Positions 59,335 to 64,000 of a DNA stretch of 64,000 nucleotides are shown one piece after another; the stretch's first letter is position 1, and every line of letters begins with the position of its first letter. The DNA is from Megascapheus bottae (taxonomy: Eukaryota; Chordata; Mammalia; Rodentia; Geomyidae), in NCBI GenBank assembly GCA_024803745.1, contig JANJXV010000004.1:52704358-52768357 (forward strand). Reading direction: 5' to 3'. Position numbers and translations under genes: made by a program. The notes beneath the pieces are model-generated. The model did no database searches and had not been told where the DNA came from. It saw only the letters and a program-made list of their open reading frames with translations.

Positions 59335-59516
59335 ACAAACAGTAGCTTTGTGTGTTGGTTACTCCACTGTTCTCTGCCAGCCTACAGGAGGAAAAGCGAG
59401 GCTTACATGTAGAAGGATGTTCCTTCAGAAGGAAGCAGTACTAAAAGCACCGTGAACCAAGATGAATGGGAAACCATCCCAATAAACACATTTTGGATAA
59501 TAATGACAATAAGAAG

Positions 59517-59531
59517 AAGAATTACAGAACT
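59517..59531 (+). repeat. TSD of RPS27 retrocopy, right
   Basis: AAGAATTACAGAACT after the decayed A-rich tail. Confidence 0.93.
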
Positions 59532-62064
59532 AAGATCTAAGGTGTGTGTATAAGGAATGTTGTATTGCATTTAAAAAGTGAAGAAAATAGGTTTAAACGT
59601 GACACCCTAGAGGATTCAAAGATCTCTTTCTACCAAGTCATTCTTCCTTGTGTCATCTTCTATGCTTTTCCTAAAATACACATGCACAGGAGTACCCTAC
59701 TTTTGTATTGGCTGATACCTAATTCCTTACGGCAGTTCAATTCAGATTGTGAGAAAAAAAAATGGAATAGAAACTAAGGCTCTGGAGAGTCTATAAACTG
59801 TATCATTAAATTCAGTATAATTCAATATTGACTTTATTGAGAAACTTTTCTTGTCATCAAGATTTATTAGCCTTATGAATAGTCAGGCACAGAGAAGTTA
59901 AGGAAACTTTACTAAATCATGTCAAACTACAATGGCTAAATTTAGCTCTAAGAATAGTGTTTAAAGTATAATCCCAGGATATATTAAATACAGACAATAT
60001 TTTCTCCTGTATCTTCAGAGGAAAATCGTAAGTCTTCATATAATAAACGTATTTCCAGTTTCTCCCAGGGATGGAATGCTATCTTGACTGACTACCCCAG
60101 TCTCTCCTGTAAAGTCTTTCTAGGCTCACCTATGCCAAAACCAATATGAAAGCAAATTTATATGGAAACAGAACCACATAAGTAATGCAAACCAAGAAAT
60201 GCTGATAGATAGCTGCTCTTAGATTGTTCCAGGCAATAGCTCCTGAGACCTGAGCCATTTTATCCATGTTAGTTTCTCCAAGCTCTCTGTGGGAAGGCTA
60301 GAAGGCTGTCTTCAGTGAATGCCATGAAAATCCTCCCATCTGATCAACATAAACCTCAGTTAAAGGGGAAAGGGGAATTATAGATCGAAAAAGCATTTTT
60401 TTTGTAAAACTCTGGTCATAATGTTCAGTGAAATGACAAATGAAAAAGGTTTTCACTGGCAAACTGCAGTAATTAGGCCATTCCTCATTTCTTTATTGGA
60501 GGCAGACCCAGATATTTAATCATCATTATGTGATCATTTGATTTTAGCAAAGCATTACTATTGGCAATAGTATACATTAACCTTATTCCCCGCCCCATTA
60601 CTGCATTTTAATGGTAGTGGCAAAAGTAAAACCCCAATTGTCCATGTTTAAAGTTGAGGGGAAATTAAATTTTACATTGTACTCAATTTTAGTACATTTT
60701 CCTTATTATCATAGTAATATTATATAGTGTTATAGTAGAACTGTAGAAAATGAGGAAAATACATCAAGTATAAGAACAAAATTAATAATAACCATCCACC
60801 AGACTACTTATCCACAAAATTGCCATTGTTAACATTTTGGTGGATTTGTAACCTTGTTTAGGGGGTTTGTAACCTTTTTTCCCCATAACACTTGAGTTTA
60901 CAAAATCATATCCATAAAGTACGATGAGACTTGAACTGACATCAGACACACAGAAAGCTTCTAATAAAATCAATGAAATGGGATTATTTTAAGAAGTAAT
61001 TTCAGAAAATATAGAAAGCATTTTTCTACTAATCACTGACCAGGCATGGCCACAAGAAGAATCAAGTTTTTCTCCATATTCATATGCCTATAATCAATGA
61101 GGAGGAAGTGAAGCCCTTGGAAGGAATAATTGTCTTCAAAGAATATGCATCTGCAATTTCCCCAAAGAACAGATTTATGGTCTAAGTTCATTCTGTTCAA
61201 CTTAAAGCATCGACTCTTCCATAGGCTGGTAAAAAGCAGTTCAGAAACCACATCTTCCATCTTCAGTGGTAAGACCTCCTGCAATATGATCAATAAGCCC
61301 TACTTTCCTACAAGTTTTTTCTTATCCCATAACCTCAAAAATCATTTTGTGCCACAATGATCACTACAGGGAGGAAAATAAAGAGATGTAGAATCTATCA
61401 AAGTTCTTCATGGCAAGGCTGGTTTATTTCAAACTATCACAGCATGGCAGTGAACAGCTCTGGAACAGCCAAAGGATGGAAGCTGAAGGAAAAAGAAAAT
61501 GAAGCTGAACGATGACTTTTTCTAAAAAAAAAAAAAAAGGAAACTTCAAAGTTAAAGAGAAATAAGAATTATAGGCAGAGAGAATTTCAAAATAGGTTTA
61601 TTATTTTAAATTCTAGTCTTAACTAAGAGAAAGATTTTTAAAATAAGCTCCAATTTGGTATTAATGTAGGAGCTGTGATTTTTAAAAATTAGTTAAAAGT
61701 CCCATTAAGTTTGGGAAACTAGTAAACAAATAAATTTACCTTTCTATTACTTCCCATAGTATTACTATGCCTCGTCACTGTGAATTTTCCAGAGAAGACT
61801 GGAAAATAGTCCTCAAATTTATATTTTCATTTTTTCCTTATTTCTGAGTTTTACAAAACTCATTTTGGAAAATAAGTTATTTTTACATATTTCTAGGCTT
61901 CCAGATAGAATAAGACTGAGTTGTATAGTCTATACCTTTTCATGCTACAATTAAGTTCATACTCATAAATAAAAGGTCATATTTATAAAGGACTTGTCAG
62001 GAAATATTACATCTAAATATTTAAAATATCTGATTTTGAAATTAATTGGTGTCAAATGCCTCTG
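59532..62064. other. Unique AT-rich DNA; weak MIR trace
   Basis: 59868-59960 ('ggcacagagaagttaaggaa') looks like a MIR core in minus orientation. No gene recognised elsewhere. Confidence 0.45.
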
Positions 62065-62205
62065 TATCACTTTTTAAATCTATGACCTCAGTACCTTTAA
62101 CTTTTAGTAATCCTAGTTTCTTCCTCTATAAATGGAAGCAAATTCTTGCTTAACTCACAAGATTGTTTCAAAAATCAACTTGAAAGGTATTTAGGAAACA
62201 GAGGC
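62065..62205 (+). repeat. MIR SINE remnant
   Basis: 'ctatgacctcagtaccttta', 'cctagtttcttcctctataa atggaa', 'cacaagattgtttcaaaaat' follow the MIR core and 3' part in order. Confidence 0.6.
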
Positions 62206-62884
62206 TGAATAGAAAAATATCAGTTAACTGCAGTTATGACTAGTGCTTGCTTCAACTGCAACATGAGATGTTGCTACATGTTTTCAAATGAGCAATAAAG
62301 ACTCTGGGTCTAATTCACCATGTCCTTTCTTGGAATTCCTTTTTCAATATCTTACCATAATGTTTGCCCTCAAAATTGTTTCCTACATTCTATTCTCATC
62401 TCTTTTTTGAAGTAAGGAAGAAGGTATGATGAATCTCTTGTGATTCCCATAGCATGTGTCACTATGCTTAAAATATCCTTAATCACTGAGACTATATAGT
62501 ATGTGGGGATTTACATCAAGATGGAAAGATCATCAATTCAGTAGAAAATCTACTATAGAAAACACGCTCTCTGACCCAGATGTACATAAATATTGCCAGA
62601 AAACAGAAAGCTCTTTTCTATACACTACCTTTGATAAGATGTTTTATATATCTTTATATATATAATCTACTTAAACAGAAATCAGTTGAGAGTGTTCATA
62701 TATGAATGGAGTGGGAGAGTCTATGATTGAGATAATAAAGGAGGCAAATCAAAAGATGTCTGAAATGTAAAGTGTTTAAATCTATTCTTTCCAAATAAAT
62801 AACACTTAAAATAATCCAAAATAACCTCATTAGAGTTCAAACTCAAGGCTAAGAATCCAACTTATTTTTTCCAATGATATTTGC
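62206..62884. other. No recognised feature
   Basis: AT-rich unique DNA, with 'atatatctttatatatataa' near 62645. Confidence 0.4.
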
Positions 62885-63424
62885 AATTCTTTGAAAGATT
62901 TTATTAACACTGATTTTTACATTTTATTTCAAATGTCATATCTAATAAACAAGTATTCAAAAGGGACTCTCTATATGCAACCACTGGCACAATTATATTT
63001 TAGAATATAATTAAAGTGAAGCTGAGGGTTTGTATGTCATAGATACATATCAATCTATATAACGTTGGCTATAAAGTACATATCCCATCATAGATTTTTA
63101 TGTCTATGTAGTTATGTTTATATCTCCAAGACCATGTCTATAATCTTGGGTACCCAAATATTGAGGCATCGCTCTTGTACTGTTTGGATTTAATATCCAC
63201 ATATCAAGGATACCATGCACCTTTTGTTCCTTTGGTCTTGGCTTATCTCACTCAGTATGATTTGCTCTAGTTTCATCCACTTTCCAGCAAATGCCATTAT
63301 TTTATCTTGTCTGCCGGCTATGAAGAATTCCATAGTATATATGTACCACATTTTTTGTATCCATTCATCTGTAGTTGCATCTGGGTTGTTTCCATCACTT
63401 GGCCTACTTTGTTACTTTTCTTTT
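62885..63424 (-). mobile_element. Old L1 3' end, first copy
   Basis: In reverse complement, 'gaagaattccatagtatata tgtaccacat' and 'cttatctcactcagtatgat' are the ORF2 C-terminal end, followed (toward lower coordinates) by a 3' UTR. 5' truncated at about 63424. Confidence 0.85.
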
Positions 63425-63425
63425 A

Positions 63426-64000
63426 ATTAAAGAATTTATTAGCATTGATTTTTACATCATATTTCAAATGACATGTTTAATAAACACCTATTCAAGACTG
63501 ACACTTAGATTTTAGAACATAATCAAAATTAGGCTGAGGGTTTGTATGTCATAGATACATCTTAATGTATTAATAAAACATGTCTATATAGTCACAAATT
63601 TTTTTAATTTTTTTGCCAGTCCTGGGGCTTGAACTCAAGGCCTGAACTCCATCCTTGGGCTTTCCTCAAGGCTAGAGCTCTACCCTTAGATGACAGCACC
63701 ACTTCCAGCTTTTTTCTATGTATGTGGTACCGAGGAATCGACCCCAGGTCTTCATGCATGCTAGGCAAGGGCTCTACCACTAGGCCAAACTCCCGGCCCC
63801 TAGAGTCACAAATTTTTATGTCTATGTAGTTGTGTTTATATTTCCAATATCATGTCCATAGTATTGGGTACTCAAATGTAGAGTCCTCGTTCTTGCACTG
63901 TTTGGATCTAATAGCCACATATTAAGGATACCACGTGCCTTTTGTTCCTTTGGACTTGACTTGTCTCACTCAACAGAATTCAGTCTAGATTCATCCACTT
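63426..64000 (-). mobile_element. Old L1 3' end, second copy, runs off the window
   Basis: Repeats the content of 62890-63285 in the same order and orientation with noticeable divergence, interrupted by an IDL-Geo SINE at 63604-63803. Continues past the right edge. Confidence 0.85.
63604..63803 (-). repeat. IDL-Geo SINE, 14-bp TSD
   Basis: 'gccagtcctggggcttgaac', 'gctagagctctacccttaga', 'gtaccgaggaatcgacccca', 'catgctaggcaagggctcta ccactaggcc'. AGTCACAAATTTTT is duplicated at 63590-63603 and 63804-63817, inside the second L1 copy. Confidence 0.96.

Larger units (their letters stand above)
58854..59516 (+). pseudogene. RPS27: Processed pseudogene of ribosomal protein S27, interrupted by L1
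   Basis: RPS27 is an 84-residue zinc-binding protein of the small (40S) ribosomal subunit. The retrocopy is full length and intronless. 5' UTR-like 'gacctttctggctgtgacaa' leads to the start region, where the initiator ATG reads ACA. The readable parts are [30 protein letters not shown] and [11 protein letters not shown]. Defects I can see: loss of the start codon; a one-base deletion in the codons after PLAK; loss of four basic codons between KRKH and LVQS; a 300-bp L1 inserted after the HAQTV codons; the second zinc-site Cys (CVGC) changed to Tyr; and a 4-base insertion near the GCSFRRKQ end. The 3' UTR with AATAAACACATTTTGGATAA is present, then a decayed A-rich tail. The [10 protein letters not shown] wording favours RPS27 over RPS27L. 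Perfect 15-bp TSDs confirm retroposition; the parent gene is elsewhere. Confidence 0.96.

Noticed and set aside
1..64000. An undescribed functional gene system
   Set aside because: All interpretable sequence is transposon-derived, simple repeat or a processed pseudogene; no intact gene set is present to support such a claim.

Overview
This is mammalian nuclear DNA from a rodent, AT-rich and dominated by transposable elements. I find no intact protein-coding gene and no tRNA, rRNA or snRNA gene. The best taxonomic clue is the SINE population. Seven copies have an ID-like, tRNA-derived left half joined to a right half that reads roughly 'gctgtggctcaagtggtaga ... gagttcaagcc' before the A tail. 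I recognise this as IDL-Geo, the dimeric SINE described from kangaroo rats, pocket mice and pocket gophers (Geomyoidea). About twenty further copies carry the same right half behind a 7SL/B1-type left half. Together these point to a geomyoid rodent such as Dipodomys, Perognathus, Chaetodipus or Thomomys; I cannot name the species.

Layout. 0-3 kb is an L1 with an internal deletion joining ORF1 to the ORF2 reverse transcriptase, followed by its 3' UTR. 3-9.4 kb has degenerate SINEs, a MIR, a second truncated L1 with 15-bp target-site duplications (TSDs), a Tigger DNA-transposon end and an ancient L1 remnant. 9.4-14 kb is dense in SINEs and microsatellites, with one SINE nested inside an opposite-strand copy. 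14-18 kb is mostly unique, with L2/MIR fossils and two L1 3'-UTR scraps. 17.96-18.20 kb is an uninterrupted 233-base purine tract. 18.5-21.5 kb is an ancient L1M broken up by an ID SINE, a solo class-II (ERVK-like) LTR with a perfect 6-bp TSD, microsatellites and SINEs. 21.5-31 kb is mostly unique and AT-rich, with MIRs, a poly(A)-only insertion and a doubled L1 3' end. 31-43 kb has an ERV-like LTR remnant, scattered SINEs and a MaLR LTR at 42.9 kb. 43-52 kb is unique DNA with L2 and SINEs. 52.55-52.86 kb holds a degenerate ~20-bp tandem array I cannot name. 53-59.5 kb has two MLT2-like ERVL LTRs, an old L1 interrupted by an IDL-Geo copy, and a processed RPS27 pseudogene itself interrupted by an L1. 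62.9-64 kb is two old minus-strand L1s in a row.

How the parts relate. There is no operon or pathway here. What can be read is an order of insertions: MIR/L2/Tigger and L1M first, then MaLR and MLT2 LTRs, then B1-, ID- and Geo-bearing SINEs with two L1 lineages told apart by their 3' UTRs, and lastly the ERVK-like solo LTR and a few SINEs with clean TSDs. The window looks like intergenic or deep intronic DNA. I found no convincing undescribed functional system. The more unusual items are the apparent ID/tRNA ancestry of the Geo half, the 20-bp-period array, the poly(A)-only insertion, the RPS27 nest and the purine tract.
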